Shown here: positions 23,130 to 36,371 of the stretch, in pieces | Numbering within the stretch: the first letter of the stretch is position 1 | Layout of the letters: the number at the start of each line of letters is the position of its first letter | DNA from: Lingula anatina | Lineage: Eukaryota; Brachiopoda; Lingulata; Lingulida; Lingulidae | Length of the DNA: 64,000 bases | Direction of reading: 5' to 3' | NCBI RefSeq assembly: GCF_001039355.2 | Contig: NW_019775491.1 | Location: forward strand, 124,001 to 188,000 | Program-made: the position numbers and the translations under genes | Notes under the pieces: generated by a model | What the model saw: the letters and a program-made list of their open reading frames with translations, nothing else | Told to the model about the DNA's origin: nothing | Databases searched by the model: none

Positions 23130-24025
23130 GGTAAGTATTTATTATAATCAACATTTATATCATTAGTTCATGTTGTCGAACATTTCAATTTGAACAATTG
23201 CAAATGGGCTATAAGACAAAAACAAATGTTCAAACAAACCTCTCTGTATCTTGTACTAGTATATTCTGGGAATATAACAACAATCTACTGAATACTAGTA
23301 CATGTACAGGTTTAATAATTCTTAAATAAAGCATAAAATTCACAAAGTTCTGCACAGGCCCAGTGTTCTTCTTCTTCTTCTTCTTTTTTTTAATGTGTAA
23401 ATCCACATTATACTATTATTCAAATCTCATTACATTTTAATAGTGAATATTTTTTTACAATTGTTTGTAAGATGTAATTTTAATTATTTTAAAAAATACC
23501 AATATGTCCCTGTATCAATTTCAGTGGGGGTACTGTATGGCACCACCAGTGTTGCAGTGGGGCATCCCTTTGACACGATCAAGACCAAGATGCAGGCACA
23601 AGTAGGCTTTGAAAAAGGTGGAATGCTGAAAACATTAGCAAAAACAATCAAGTCTCAAGGAGTGATAGGGTTATATAGGTACAGTATTGCATGCAAATGG
23701 TAATGTATTTCAAAACTTTATTGTTAATTTAAATCTTATATCTTGCATGTAAGCTGCACAGAAGCTTATATTCAACAAACGCTCACAGCACATGCATTTA
23801 GATCAAACTGTTTAATTGATAGCCACCCTGTTTCTTTAAAAAAATTAATTTTATTTCGATTTAAAATGATTAACTCATTGCCTGTGTCAGATGTTGCCCC
23901 ACCTTCATATATAGCACTTCTCTGGATTTTTTACTCATAAACACAATAAAAAGAAAACTACTTGCTAATTATTCTCAAACTTACAGGAATGGTTGTCATG
24001 TCTGAAAAACAGTTTGGTAATGGAA

Positions 24026-24057
<32 letters not shown>

Positions 24058-26373
24058 ATAGGCATTTTTAGGTGTGATTTTGGGGAAATCATAGCAACCA
24101 AAAAGTTTAAGTTATACACTGAAATTTGTTCTTTTGTACGACAATGTGCATGATAAAATCAAGTAAGCACAGGTTAATTAAAAAGTAGTTAAAGAAAACA
24201 GAATGCTGAAAATTTTCTGTTTTAAACTTTGACACTGTGCTACAAGTAGAGGGCAGTTTGGCATGTTTAAGTTTGCATAGATAATGAATATGTTTGAACT
24301 ATTTAAGGTCATTATATGTAAGGAAAACACAATAGTTTAAATTCATGCTCTCTGCTGACAGTTGTGATATTATGCTATTATGTCTTGTTGCATCAATATA
24401 GATTTTAAAAACCAATTTTATACTCTTGTATCAATAAAATTGGATGTTCATCATTTTAGGGTGCTGCCATCAGTTTTGTCCTTTATATGTCTGTCCATTT
24501 TTCACCTTTGCTACTTTGTTAAATATTAAGTTTTTACAGTAATCTGGATTTATGTGGAATATATTTGCACTTATTTCAACACTAATCTAATGGCCTGTGT
24601 CTTCACTGTTTTTACAGAGGCTGTATTCCACCCCTCTGTGGCTCAGGGATTTACAGATCTACACAGTTTGCAGTGTTTGAGGCAGTGTAAGTACATCAGC
24701 AGGTGCTCTCTTATGTAATTATCCAGTTGTTTGTCAATGATGTTTTGCTGAATATGACATTATCTAGTTCTTTTGCTTGTAGTCTAGTACTGTTGCTTAC
24801 TGCTGTTTGTCATCAGTATTTACTGTTTAGTCAAAAGCTATTTTGATCATTTGATTTACACGGTACTATTACCTTTGACTACATCTCACCAACTGTAACA
24901 GATTAGTATTGTGATATTTTAGGTATACAAAGATGGACAGTAATTTTGGAAAATATGAAATACCAGCAACTGCAGGCCTACAAATGTAAGTTTTCACAGA
25001 AAATTTAAATTAGAGCACCAAATATAGACATGTCAAGGGAATTGTTTTCCAATATAAGTGGATAGAAATGTAAAGTTGAACAAAGCACTGAGATTGATAT
25101 TGTGATGAAAATCATTGAAAAACATTTTCAAGGTACATTTAGACATCTGAAAATATTTCTAAAGATATTTATGTTTATAACAGTAAATTTTAAAACACGA
25201 AGAGGGGACATTGATTTTAAATGTTTTGAAGGAATAGGATATTCACTTGCAAATTATGTTTTTTTCCATTCAACAGCCGAGTTATCATTGGTGGATTGGT
25301 TGCATCTACTGCAAGGGCTGTTATTGAAACACCACTAGAGTATGCCAAGGTTTGAAAATATTGAAATTATTAAGAAAAATTTTGTTTATTTTGTTAAATG
25401 TAATACTTTTTGTCTCATTACTCTTCTTAAAAGTCCTTTCCATCAGATAAGAAACATTTTATGCCTAATTTGACTATTTTGATTTCAGATTCGTAGACAA
25501 ATCCAGTCAACATGGACAATAAGAGAAGTTTACAATGTTTGTATGAATTTAAAATTTTTCCCTTTTTAAAGTAATATCTATGAGCTTTTATAGATGTAAA
25601 AGAATTACCGATATTTGAATTACAAGTAAAGCTCTCAGATATTTAAAATATTGATACAAGAAAGATTATTATACTGTCAATTCAAAAGTATGGGATAGTT
25701 TGTGACCACTATGCCGTTCTGAATCTAATGTCAAACAAATATGTCTCAGTGTGCTAATTTTTAAAATTAATGTTGCTGTAACTGGTACAGTATTATTTTT
25801 CAGGGTTTTGGCATAAGTTTAAGCAGAACACTGGGTCTGATGACATCATATTTTATAATGGTGGATTACATAAGGCGTAACCATGCTGAGCACTTCCAGC
25901 GCCCTCTGTTGGGACCATTTTTGACGTCAGGCATTGCAGCCACTTTAGCATGGTGGCTGGTCTGGCCTTTAGAGTTTATGAAGTCTCAAGTTCAAGGTGG
26001 ATATGGAGAGTAAGTTGTTTCACTTCTCTTTCAAAATCACAGTAGTACATGTGTGAAAATTTGATCTCTGTATTGCAGTTTCAAAATGTTTTACATATTA
26101 TTGTGTGACACTGATATGTGAAGTACAAATATTATATATATTTCAGTTTTAAAGGAAAAAGAATTTTAAAAAATGATTGTAAATTTGTCCTTTCTTAGGA
26201 AAATGCCAGTTCTGAAGAGGATGCAGTTGGTAATCAAGGAAAGAGGTGGGTTCTTTGCCCTGTACAGAGGCCTGGGTCCAGGCACCATTCGCAGCTTCAT
26301 TGCTAATGGCAGCAGTATGGTTGTGATGCAGTGGGCTCAGAGGAAAGTGTCAGAGCTGGGACTGAGAGATTAG
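22873..26373 (+). CDS. Mitochondrial carrier (SLC25) protein, 281 aa (8 exons)
   Basis: SLC25 proteins exchange metabolites across the inner mitochondrial membrane. Exons: 22873..22930, 23525..23678, 24618..24686, 24923..24985, 25277..25349, 25489..25536, 25804..26009, 26199..26373 (846 bases, in phase). All three repeats carry the P-x-[DE]-x-x-[KR] signature at the end of an odd-numbered helix: PFDTIKTKMQ (about 35-44), PLEYAKIRRQ (about 135) and PLEFMKSQVQ (about 205). The second halves include GLYRGCIPPL and the C-terminal ALYRGLGPGTIRSFIANGSS. The 281-aa length is normal for the family. The short N-terminus (MTHNEERAHWIKEGFIGLG) leads straight into helix 1, so the ATG at 22873 is the natural start. 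The substrate cannot be assigned from sequence alone. AATAAA occurs at about 26647 and 27043. Confidence 0.93.
23092..23128. repeat. (AAT)n microsatellite in an SLC25 intron
   Basis: About twelve uninterrupted trinucleotide copies. Confidence 0.9.
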
Positions 26374-28533
26374 CCCTCATTTGTGATATTTTTCTGTAGA
26401 AATACTTTCAAGGTTCATTATTTCTTAACTGCTGATATGGTGTTATGTTGGGGATACAAGTTATGCATATATTGATCAATGTGAATACAGATTTGGTCCT
26501 ATTATAATAGAAAATATATGCTCATTTTGGTTGATTGATCTATTGATTGATATTGGATAGTAGGTGAAGGCAGAATGTAATCTTTGGGGTATCATTCTCT
26601 TTACAATTTGTGTGATGATAACAATGACATTGAATTGTTACATCAAAATAAAGGCAGCTATACATAAACATGGTGCACTTGATATATATGTATTGAAGGA
26701 TTTATGTCTTAAAAAGATGGTCCAAATTGTTAAGAATACGTCTCTTTTTTAGTGCCATCTTGACTTGGTCAGGAATATTTTTACATTTATATGTTAAACA
26801 TTTATACTTTGCATGCCAGTTAAGTAGTGACTGCTGAGTTGGCAGATGCAAGATTTATTACCACTTCCATGTAATCTTGGTCAAAATGTGATGTGAGAAT
26901 AGAAAACTGGTTTTTCCATATGCACAATATTAGTAAAACAATCAGTTACATGCAGCGAAAAAATACATACTAGGCAAATGTCAGATGTCTTCTGTACATT
27001 GTAACTATATTCCAGAGCAGACTAAAACTTTTATTCATGTAATAAACTATTTTATATTTTGAACTTGTTTTAAAACTCATAAGTTTTGATCTCACACTGC
27101 AATGTGTTTGCAGTGACTTTCATACAGCTGTTATGGAGACCTTAATGCATCTCGCAAAACCTTCAGTAGTTAATGACTAGTCATTGCAAGATTTGTTTAT
27201 GTAATCCTTTTCCATTATATAGGTAAATCTAATTAGGGAAACTGTAACAACAGTTGTTAATTAAGGAGTGAACCTTTCATGAAATCATGGTTGAATATGC
27301 AGGTGGTTATTGAAGGTATTTAGTTTTTTAATTTGGTGTTTTTGCAGCAATTGATAAAACAACATATTGCCATCCATTTTCTTTTTTTGAAAACAGTACA
27401 TTCATTAAAAAGAGACCAAAAGGTTATATTCTTTAATTTGACAATATTTTACAGCAACCATGCCCAAAAGTGACTGTAAAATAACATTGCATGTTATTTA
27501 TCATACATTTATATATGCCTATGCAGGCAGAGTAGGATATTAAGTTCTACAGACAAGTAAGACCATGCACTGCAGGGACAGATCCAGGCTGACCCCCCCC
27601 CCCCCCACCCCTCTATCTAGGGTGACAGTCTTGCCAAGTCCGTTCATTAATTGCGTATAATTAATGAAAAATAAGAAGGCCTGGATCTGTCCTTGCACTC
27701 TTTATAGTAGCAACTGTAGCCTTTTTTATTGGGTGGTTATCTCACATTTCACCCTAGGGTAAATGAGATTTAAATATTTTATTTTTAGTTAAAATATCCT
27801 TATTACATAATTGTTACCTATATACTCTGATATTTATGCACAGATATAGCAATCTGTTTTATTTGTCATTTAAACTCACATTTAAAAGGGTAAAATAATG
27901 TGATTTTAAACGTATTGTGATATTCGGTATTTGTCTGGTCATTCATGCCCAAAAACTAAATCACCATTGGGAAGGTTAGCAAGGTCTCTGTTGTGCCAGG
28001 ATAATTTTGATCTTCATTGGAATGGCCGAAATCAAAATGGCATTGGAATCTGTATCAGATGTCATGAAGTCATACATGCCCCACAGAATACACCATCTGG
28101 GTCTTCACTGGCAAGGCACAGAGCCAGTGTTGCTGTGGATGTTTGAAAAAATGGAGCATGACAGTGCAAAAAAATTCATTCACTTATAACCATACAATGG
28201 ATCCTTTGAAAGTATATATCCAGAAGAATTTCCATAAGATGATTCCTGAATTTAAATATATTCCATAAGAAGATTCCTGAATTTATACATTTATATTTAT
28301 ACTTCGAACCTCCCTTTTAACCCACATCCTGTTTTGTTCTTATTTTCCCATGCATTCCTTTATGCATATAGAATGTAAAAGAAGTGGCAGATGATGAAGT
28401 AAATAATGTGGTTTTAACACTGGTTTTGTGTTTTTGTTTAATAAAACTGATGTGTTTCTCCATTTTGTGTTACTTCTGATAATTATTACGAGAGAGAAGT
28501 TTTTCTTAGGGCCATTACAATTAATAGTCCGTA
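26374..28533. other. 3' region of SLC25, then intergenic
   Basis: The first ~670 bases are probably the SLC25 3' untranslated region (AATAAA at about 26647 and 27043). The rest is AT-rich with a C-run at about 27593-27606. An open frame at 28007-28189 is discussed under findings. A ~31-bp tandem duplication lies at 28230-28291. Confidence 0.45.
28230..28291. repeat. Two-copy ~31-bp tandem repeat
   Basis: TTCCATAAGATGATTCCTGA and its adjacent copy TTCCATAAGAAGATTCCTGA, each followed by ATTTA-rich sequence. Confidence 0.8.
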
Positions 28534-28797
28534 GGTTCATTGGTCTGAATGTTCAACAGTTTGAATGTGTGAATAACGTATATTGATAATAAAGTTCTTC
28601 AGAGGCAGGTGCATAGCCATAATACAAAAATGTAAGATTTGGGGAGTAGGCCTACATTCTACCAGGGGCGTAGATAAATTATGTACACTTTTCTTTTATG
28701 TCTTACCCATATTGTATAATTATCATTTCCTCAATACATATTCACAAACGATAATTATACAATATTTCAGACCAGTGAATCTTTGGACCAATGAACC
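28534..28797. mobile_element. Possible 264-bp foldback element
   Basis: A perfect 12-base terminal inverted repeat, GGTTCATTGGTC (28534-28545), is matched by GACCAATGAACC (28786-28797). The right half contains an inner hairpin with 14-base arms (ATTGTATAATTATC and its inverse, about 28711-28763). The arms between are only loosely similar. No clear target duplication was seen, so the call is tentative. Confidence 0.4.
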
Positions 28798-29277
28798 TTC
28801 AAGAGTATTGAGACATCCCCTTTTTCTTTATCATTGATACATGTATATCAAACATACCAATAATATGTAACCTTTGAATAAAATTTTTTTAAAATCCAAT
28901 AAATGTTTATTATTTTAAAATTTAAACTCGCTTTGAGCACCATGCAGAATGAAAGAATGTGATGATTTTTGTACTGTGTACTTTAAATTTTTTCACATCA
29001 AAAGGTTTTGAACTATTCAAACATTTGACATAAAAAGTCAAAATAAAAATAATATCCTCTTTCCACAAATAATTCAACGTAAGATGGAAACAAATTGGAA
29101 AATGTCAAGAGTAACTGCCATTGTAAATAGCACTTTCAAAGCAAAACAAATGTTTGTTATTTAATTACTGAAAAGTCTATCATTGAATAATTTAATACTA
29201 AAATGTCTCTTAACTCATTATGTAAAAACAAATTGCACTTCCATTTGTCTTTAAACTGTCTTTGACTGTTGTCATGT
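28798..29277. other. Convergent intergenic region SLC25 / TRMT13
   Basis: AT-rich sequence without recognisable features. The 3' untranslated region of TRMT13 probably occupies its right part. Confidence 0.4.
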
Positions 29278-32200
29278 CTACTGGAGGGAATTGCCTTCAG
29301 CAAGCATAGCACCAAACCTGAAAATATGAATAAAATGAGAAAGTTTTTCAGCCTGTGACTATTGAAAATCTACTTAGTGAAGAGATCATTGAGGGCAAGT
29401 TTCTGATTTTTTCTATGCTTTTATAGCCCTGGACAAGAGTTCATAACCATGCAATTTAAGTGTTTGATAAAAAATGAAAGTATAACACGTTATATCACTT
29501 TTCAACACCATCATAATAAGTATGTATGCCTGCAATATTTTTCTTTACCTTTTTCATCGCTAAAACTAACTGATCTCAGAGCTAAGTTGTCAATTGTTTT
29601 TGATATAAAGTATCTGATGTTGAGACATTGTCCAAAGGCCCTTTTCACATTGACCACAATTGTTTGTATTGGTCCACTTTTAGAGATTGACGACTCAGTT
29701 TGGCTATTACTAAAGAGCCCCATGGAGCCCCACCCCAAGACATGGCCAGTTAATCAGATTAATTTTGACTGGTACACCAGGGTTTGTGAAAGGGGGTGAT
29801 TACCCCTAGCATAATTAAATGATAGGACAAAGTAAACTGGTGCAGAGTAAACAGAAAAGTGAACCACTTGATGCTAAAAGGACCATACATACCTATCTAA
29901 TGGCACAGCAGTAAGCACCACATTTTCTAAGGAGACTGTATGGGGAATATAGACCATTAGCTGTGTCTGGAAACCTTTTTGTTTGAGGTAGTGCATCCTT
30001 CCAAGGTCTATCAGTCTTTTGCATTGTTTTCCAATATCTTCTCTTTGTTTTGGAGTAAGTGCTCCATACCTGAAACACAAAATAAAATGTAAAAAAAAAA
30101 ACCCTTAAAAATAATAACCTATTCAGGAGTTTGTACAGATGAGAACACTTCTAAACAAATAGAACACGTATAACTGCTTTTTCTAAGCTGAATTGTTCAT
30201 GTCATCTGAATATAGAATATAAGTACATGAAACTAAAACCTGATCTATAGACCGGTAATACCTTGGATGATTATAACCACTGTCTTCATTTTTTGCATGT
30301 TCACCACCATCATCACTATTATGTTCGTCTATGTGTTTGTCATGATTTTTCTGTTTCATGTCACTTTGACAGCTGCTTGTTTCACTTTGGTCAGGCATAT
30401 TTTCCTCAACTAAAGTTTTGTTTTCAATTTTGACTAGATTTTGATCCAGTGAGGAATAAGGGGTTGGAGCTTTGCTTGGTTCCTGTGCTGAACTGGATTT
30501 TTCTGCAATAGAAGAGACATTTTTCATTGGAATGAGTTTCCTAAAATCAAACAACAACAACAAATAATAATAATAATGATATTTTAATAATAATAAAATA
30601 TTTTATTTGTACATTTAAATTCTTACATTTAAATTGGTAAATATCACTGCAATTATCCTCCACTGTATTAATACCAAGAAGAAGAGCCGTTTGGAAACAT
30701 TTAAGAATTTCTTTAACATGATTTTTCCACCAGATTGTATTTTCCTCTAATAGGCAATTTTCTGCAACTCGTGAATCTTTGCTTGTCCCATCCCTGCATT
30801 TGAATTCTATGTTTTNCCCCTGCATTTGGATTCTATGTTTTCTACCATTTTAAATTAAATAACTGAGTTTTAAAGACTGGCCAGTCATTTAGTTTACCAT
30901 GTTTTTTAGTACATTTCATAAGGAAATACCGACATCAGGTACTATTGTTGGCAGGGTTTATCACATTTTAAGTCTGAACTGGGAAAGATAGCTTTTTAGG
31001 ATACTCCAACATTGTGACAGCAGATGTGACTTTGTGATTTTCACACACAGATAATATACCTCAATACTGACTTGTGCAGTTGATGGAAGTAGAACAAGCA
31101 TTACATATCTTACCCACACCCTTCTTGTTTGGCCTGTATCCACAAGTTGCCCAGCTTGACATGCTGGTCACCAGCTGAAAGTCACGGCCAGTCAGTCCAT
31201 GCTGAGTGAAGAAATCTTTACCCACAAAATGTGTCCATGAACAGCGATGATGGCAGCAAAGTGCTATAATGATTCCTTCAATCCAGCTGGAAATATCAGA
31301 AAGGATATTTATTGGCTCTAAAAGCATTACATATCTTACCCACACCCTCCAACAACGTGTTTTGTAACATTATGGTAAGCATTTTTATAAAAACTAAAAA
31401 AAAACTATAATCTTATCATTTGCATAAACTAAAAAACTGCAATCTACTTGCCTATTTTCTTGTTTTTCATTTGGCTTGGTTGATTCATCCACTTTCTGCT
31501 TTTTGTTAACGTGGCCTAAATCCCCTGTACACTCTTTTTTATATTTATTAGACCCTACCATGCATCGCAATGTCAGATCTGAAAAAAGGCATGCACGTTA
31601 ATATATATAATCCAATAATGCATAAAAAAAAAAGAAACTAAAATTTTCCCTTCTAGAAAAAAATCTTTAAAAACCTCATGTAGGAAGACATGCCGTACCA
31701 TACAACATGAAACTAAGCCATTAAAATAATCACTTCCTTCATGAATACTTTTTCTTAATAATATTAACTTTCATATCAAGAACAAAATGATAGTGGGACA
31801 AGTTTTGTCGTTTGTTGTCCAATGTTTTGTTTTCTATAACCATATGAATTATCACCTGTCAGGGATTGTGTATATGTTCAGATCTAATCAAATTTAAGAA
31901 CTATTTTGTTATAGGTTAAAGAAAGCATAACATGTGATTATTAAACTTATTTTAACTTGAGTGTCTCTAATCTACACTGCAATCTTTCTCACCAAGCCAT
32001 GTGAAGCAAAATTATCTCTTTCCATATACTTTGTTACATTCCTGTTTAAATGGAGAGGATGGTTCTTTCCTTTGGTGTAAACTTTGAAACACAATTTCAT
32101 AGCTGGCCTCAATAAAATAATCAAAACTAGAGGATCAGAGAGGCGATACNTCCCTGCATTTGAATTCTATGTTTTCTACCATTTTAAATTAAATAACTGA

Positions 32201-35200
32201 GTTTTAAAGACTGGCCAGTCATTTAGTTTACCATGTTTTTTAGTACATTTCATAAGGAAATACCGACATCAGGTACTATTGTTTGCAGGGTTTATCACAT
32301 TTTAAGTCTGAACTGGGAAAGATAGCTTTTTAGGATACTCCAACATTGTGACAGCAGATGTGACTTTGTGATTTTCACACACAGATAATATACCTCAATA
32401 CTGACTTGTGCAGTTGATGGAAGTAGAACATGCATTGCATATCTTACCCACACCCTTTTTGTTTGGCCTGTATCCACAAGTTGCCCAGCTTGACATGCTG
32501 GTCACCAGCTGAAAGTCACGGCCAGTCAGTCCATGCTGAGTGAAGAAATCTTTACCCACAAAATGTGTCCATGAACAGCGATGATGGCAGCAAAGTGCTA
32601 TAATGATTCCTTCAATCCAGCTGGAATTATCAGAAAGGATATTTATTGACTCTAAAAGCTTCATCTCCAACAACGTGTTTTGTAACATTATGGTAAGCAT
32701 TTTTATAAACTAAAAAAAACTATAATCTGATCATTTGTTTAAACTAAAAAACTGCAATCTACTTGCCTATTTTCTTGTTTTTCATTTGGCTTGGTTGATT
32801 CATCCACTTTCTGCTTCTTGTTAACGTGGCCTAAATCCCCTGTACACTCTTTTTCACATTTATTAGACCCTACCATGCATCGCAATGTCAGATCTGAAAA
32901 AAGGCATGCACGTTAATATATAATCCAATAATGCGTAAAAAAAAGAAACTAAAATTTTCCCTTCTAGAAAAAAAATCTTTAAAAACCTCATGTAGGAGGA
33001 CATGCCGTACCATACAACATGAAACTAAGCCATTAAAATAATCACTTCCTTCATGAATACTTTTTCTTAATTATAATATTAACTTTCATATCAAGAACAA
33101 AATACTAGAACAAAATGATAGCGGGACAAGTTTTGTTGTTTGTTGTCCAATGTTTTGTTTTCTATAACCATATGAATTATCCACTGTCAGGGATTGTGTA
33201 TATGTTCAGATCTAATCAAATTCAAGATTTATTTTGTTATAGGTTAAAGAAAGCATAACATGTTATGATTATGAAACTTATTTCAATATGAGTGTCTCTC
33301 ATCAACATTGAATTCTTTCTCACCAAGCCATGTGAAGCAAAGTTATCTTTTTTCATATACTTAGTTACATTTGAACGGAGAGGCTGGTCCTCTCCTTTGA
33401 TGTAAACTTTGAAACACAAGCTAGCTTTATTACAATAGTAACAATAACAATGATGATGATGATGATGAAGACATTGATGATGACAATAACAACAATAATG
33501 GTATTACCAGTTGCAGCTCCACACAAGTGCTTGCTCATCCCTACCACAGCCCTGGGATGGTCGATGACTGTTGGCACTTTACCTGATTAATATTGATGAA
33601 AAAAATTATTACTAGTGTATGAGTATTTGGTGAGACTTAATTACATAAACCTTTAAACTCAAATGTGTTTTAATCAATAGGGTCTACCATAATGATATAT
33701 GGGACACTCTAACTAACTAACTTAATTACATACTATCGATACTTCTTTGTCAAATAATCAATAATTCAATATCATGTATCTGATTTAAAAACTCACTCAG
33801 ACAAAGATGCTCTATGTCCATTCTCAATCTTTCAAATATAGGACCTTCTTCTTTGTTGTTATGGTAGTTATCCATCTACAATTGCAATATTTTATTTTAT
33901 CATTATCAATAACCAGAACAAAATAATATTAAAATAACTTCCAAACAATATCTCAGTTTTGTTTCAGAGCCTATACCTAAACAACACACAAATACATTAA
34001 GAACATTTTTGCAACTTGCCCCTATCCAACACTCAGTACTAGAAACAGCACAGGCATGGTGATAACCTATGTGATTTTATAACTTTGAATCTTCGCCATC
34101 TGCTGTTTATAGAAAATTTAAAAAGGAATGACAAAACTGTCCCATTTTCTAGAGGGCACAATGACCTACCTTGTACCTTGCTGTACCCCTGTCCACTAGT
34201 ATGTAACTATTGTCCTTGGATTCTGGAAGAGCCAGCTGAACCCAGTGGGACAGTGCACCTGTTGTGTGAGATAATAATAATGATCATAATAAAAGACAAC
34301 AAATGAACCTGTGGTTTTCAGGGTATGTCTGAAATGAGGGTTGAGATCATAAAAGCTCAAAGTTGTGTAATGATATTACAGAATTTGAAGGCTGAGTTAC
34401 AGTTAGATATCAATAAATATACCAAGCTTTTTCTTTTCAACAATTAATCCATCAAAACTTACTTTAACTCAAACTTGGAATTAAACATCTTAAAGTTAAA
34501 CTGGATTCAATCTTAATAAATGCAAGACACAAAGTAATCTAAGCCAACTGACCTTTTCCTGCTCCAAATTCTACAAAACATGTTCCATCCTTCAACAAAC
34601 CTAATTTCTGCATATGAGCTACCAAGGATGACTGTAACAAAATAAATGACAGTTACAGTGCATTGCAACTAACACATTTTGAAAACAAGTTTTTCCCTCA
34701 CAAATTTGTCACTGTTTTTGGCAAAAAAAACGTTTGGCATAAAATAGACATAGAAAGTGTAGCTAATCATTAACAAATGGTGAAATGTTCTCAAATTTAT
34801 GACATATCTGGAATTACCAAATTCATTATAAAACACACCTGCTGTCTTCTGTGTTTCAGTGCAGCTTCTCCATATGTTTTATTGCTCAGCTCTTCCCTCA
34901 TAACTGGATGCTCAAGGATTTCCTCCTGGATGAGTAGCTGGCACTCTAGGATAAAAATGTTTAAAATTTTAAGTTTTTAAGTTACCATCTGGTGAAAGTA
35001 TGGCCCAATTACTCTCATCCACTGCATCTGCAAGAAGAAAATGACATGGTTCTACCATATTTACCAGCTGTTATATTTGGATACATGAATGTAAACAATA
35101 ACATACTTTCATGGATATTCTTGACCTTTTCTATCAGTTGGAAAACCTCTTCAACTGGCACTGTCAGGATTGTGACCTATGGTGTATAACGAAATGAAAA

Positions 35201-36371
35201 AGTATATTTTTAATTATAAAACAGAATGAATTACATTCAGGTGAAAATAATATTTAAATATCAAAATATATGCACTATTTTATAGCACTGAATAAACCTC
35301 ACCTTCTCTGTCTCAGTTTCATCCTCGCCATATCCAGAATTAACAGATTTCTGGTAGCAGGCCTGAAAGGGCAACATTCAGAATACAGACCATAAATTAA
35401 ATTTTTAATGTTATCAGTTATGCTCTAAAAACAATAGTTCTAATTCCGCACATGTATAGACATCACTGCAAATCAGTAGGTCAGAGATATAAAATTTAGC
35501 ATACAGACCAAATTATCTGTGTTGTCTTTGCTTGCCAAGACTATAACAATGTGAAATGTAAGCACGTGCAAGGTGAAGAGAACTCAAAGACTGATGGTCA
35601 ATCAAACCAGTACTTGAAAATTATTGAACCCAGTAAAAAATCTGCCAGTGTAATGTTTTGCTATTTCTAATGCTTGATTTTGTACTAATTTTAATTCTCT
35701 TATCAAAATTCTGGTGTACATTCAACAAAATATTTCCTGATAAAAACCTCTAGATGTTAATGCTTACAGGTTGTACTTTTTCTCGGGCATTGCACTTTTT
35801 AAGGTGCTTCTTCAATTTGCTTTTATAGCAGGAGCTGAAAATATGACTTTTCTCATTTAATAAAACATACATAAAATATAAAAATAAAAAACATATATTC
35901 CAGGACTCCCTTTATATTTCTTTCAATTCTAAAATTTAGTTTATATCAGAAATGAATTTGATAAATTGGTCTTTTTTGGTTTAAGTCAGGCACTTTTAAA
36001 CATGGTGTACAAACCTGTACTTACTGCTTTGGATCTAATGGACAGGGAATTCTTTCTTGATCCTTCAATTCCTACGGTAAAATGCAATAATGCTGAGGCA
36101 GTCAAGTCACATTATGATTATTATCATCATTATTACGCTAATACATTATTCTAATTTACATGTACTAGTACATGTACACAGATAAGATATTCTGCTTGTC
36201 GTTTAACAGAATGGGTGCAAACTGCACACTCACCCCAAGTAGATGTGAATGCTCTATGCAATATTTATTTCCTTCATTTGGTACTGCCCTGCAATATCGC
36301 CTTTTCTTCTCCAGATAAAAGCCGCATCTTCCTGGCTTGAATTCACCAGGCATTTGTTTTCTGTCAGCCAT
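29278..36371 (-). CDS. TRMT13: tRNA 2'-O-methyltransferase TRM13 homologue, 567 aa (16 exons)
   Basis: TRM13 methylates the 2'-O of residue 4 in the acceptor stem of certain tRNAs, using S-adenosylmethionine. Exons: 36371..36234, 36071..36025, 35834..35768, 35362..35303, 35176..35107, 35027..34986, 34945..34839, 34631..34553, 34258..34170, 33875..33797, 33582..33508, 32893..32763, 32709..32448, 30502..30262, 30069..29893, 29317..29278 (1704 bases, in phase). Residues about 11-42 are the N-terminal Cys/His finger (PGRCGFYLEKKRRYC, YCIEH). A second, CHHC-type, finger follows (CPLDPKHSCYKSKLKKHLKK, then C). The SAM site is FVEFGAGKG with LSHWV. Further family blocks are VGMSKHLCGAATD, IIIALCCHHRCSW, MSSWATCG, IGKQCKRLIDLGR and VSLENVVLTAVP. 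It is longer than the human protein through a charged insert before the last block. A defective copy of exons 12-13 lies in intron 13. Confidence 0.9.
30817..33419. repeat. ~1.3-kb direct duplication inside TRMT13
   Basis: Sequence 30817..about 32098 is repeated at 32151..about 33419 with only scattered substitutions and small indels. Single N bases stand exactly at the left borders of both copies (30816 and 32150), and a 25-base scrap of the same start precedes the first N. Both copies contain TRMT13 exons 12 and 13. The right copy is intact. Beyond the shared ends the flanks differ. Confidence 0.9.
31118..31578 (-). pseudogene. TRMT13: Defective second copy of TRMT13 exons 12-13
   Basis: The exon 12 copy (31578..31448) is intact apart from substitutions. 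The exon 13 copy (about 31393..31118) has two defects. Two extra T bases after its acceptor put a TAA at the third codon in the phase used by the good copy. In addition, a 23-base segment (31325-31347) replaces 7 bases of the good copy and shifts the frame by 16. That segment is an exact copy of 31099-31121, the donor end of the same exon. Splicing both copies in would truncate the protein; skipping this pair leaves the 567-aa frame intact. Confidence 0.75.

Noticed and set aside
31061-32700. Long minus-strand frames as separate genes
   Set aside because: They are TRMT13 exon 13 (right copy) and its defective left copy, extended into introns.
33237-33419. 60-codon frame with a related version in the left duplicate (about 31980-32095)
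   Set aside because: It lies in the duplicated TRMT13 intron. The similarity comes from the duplication and not from protein conservation.
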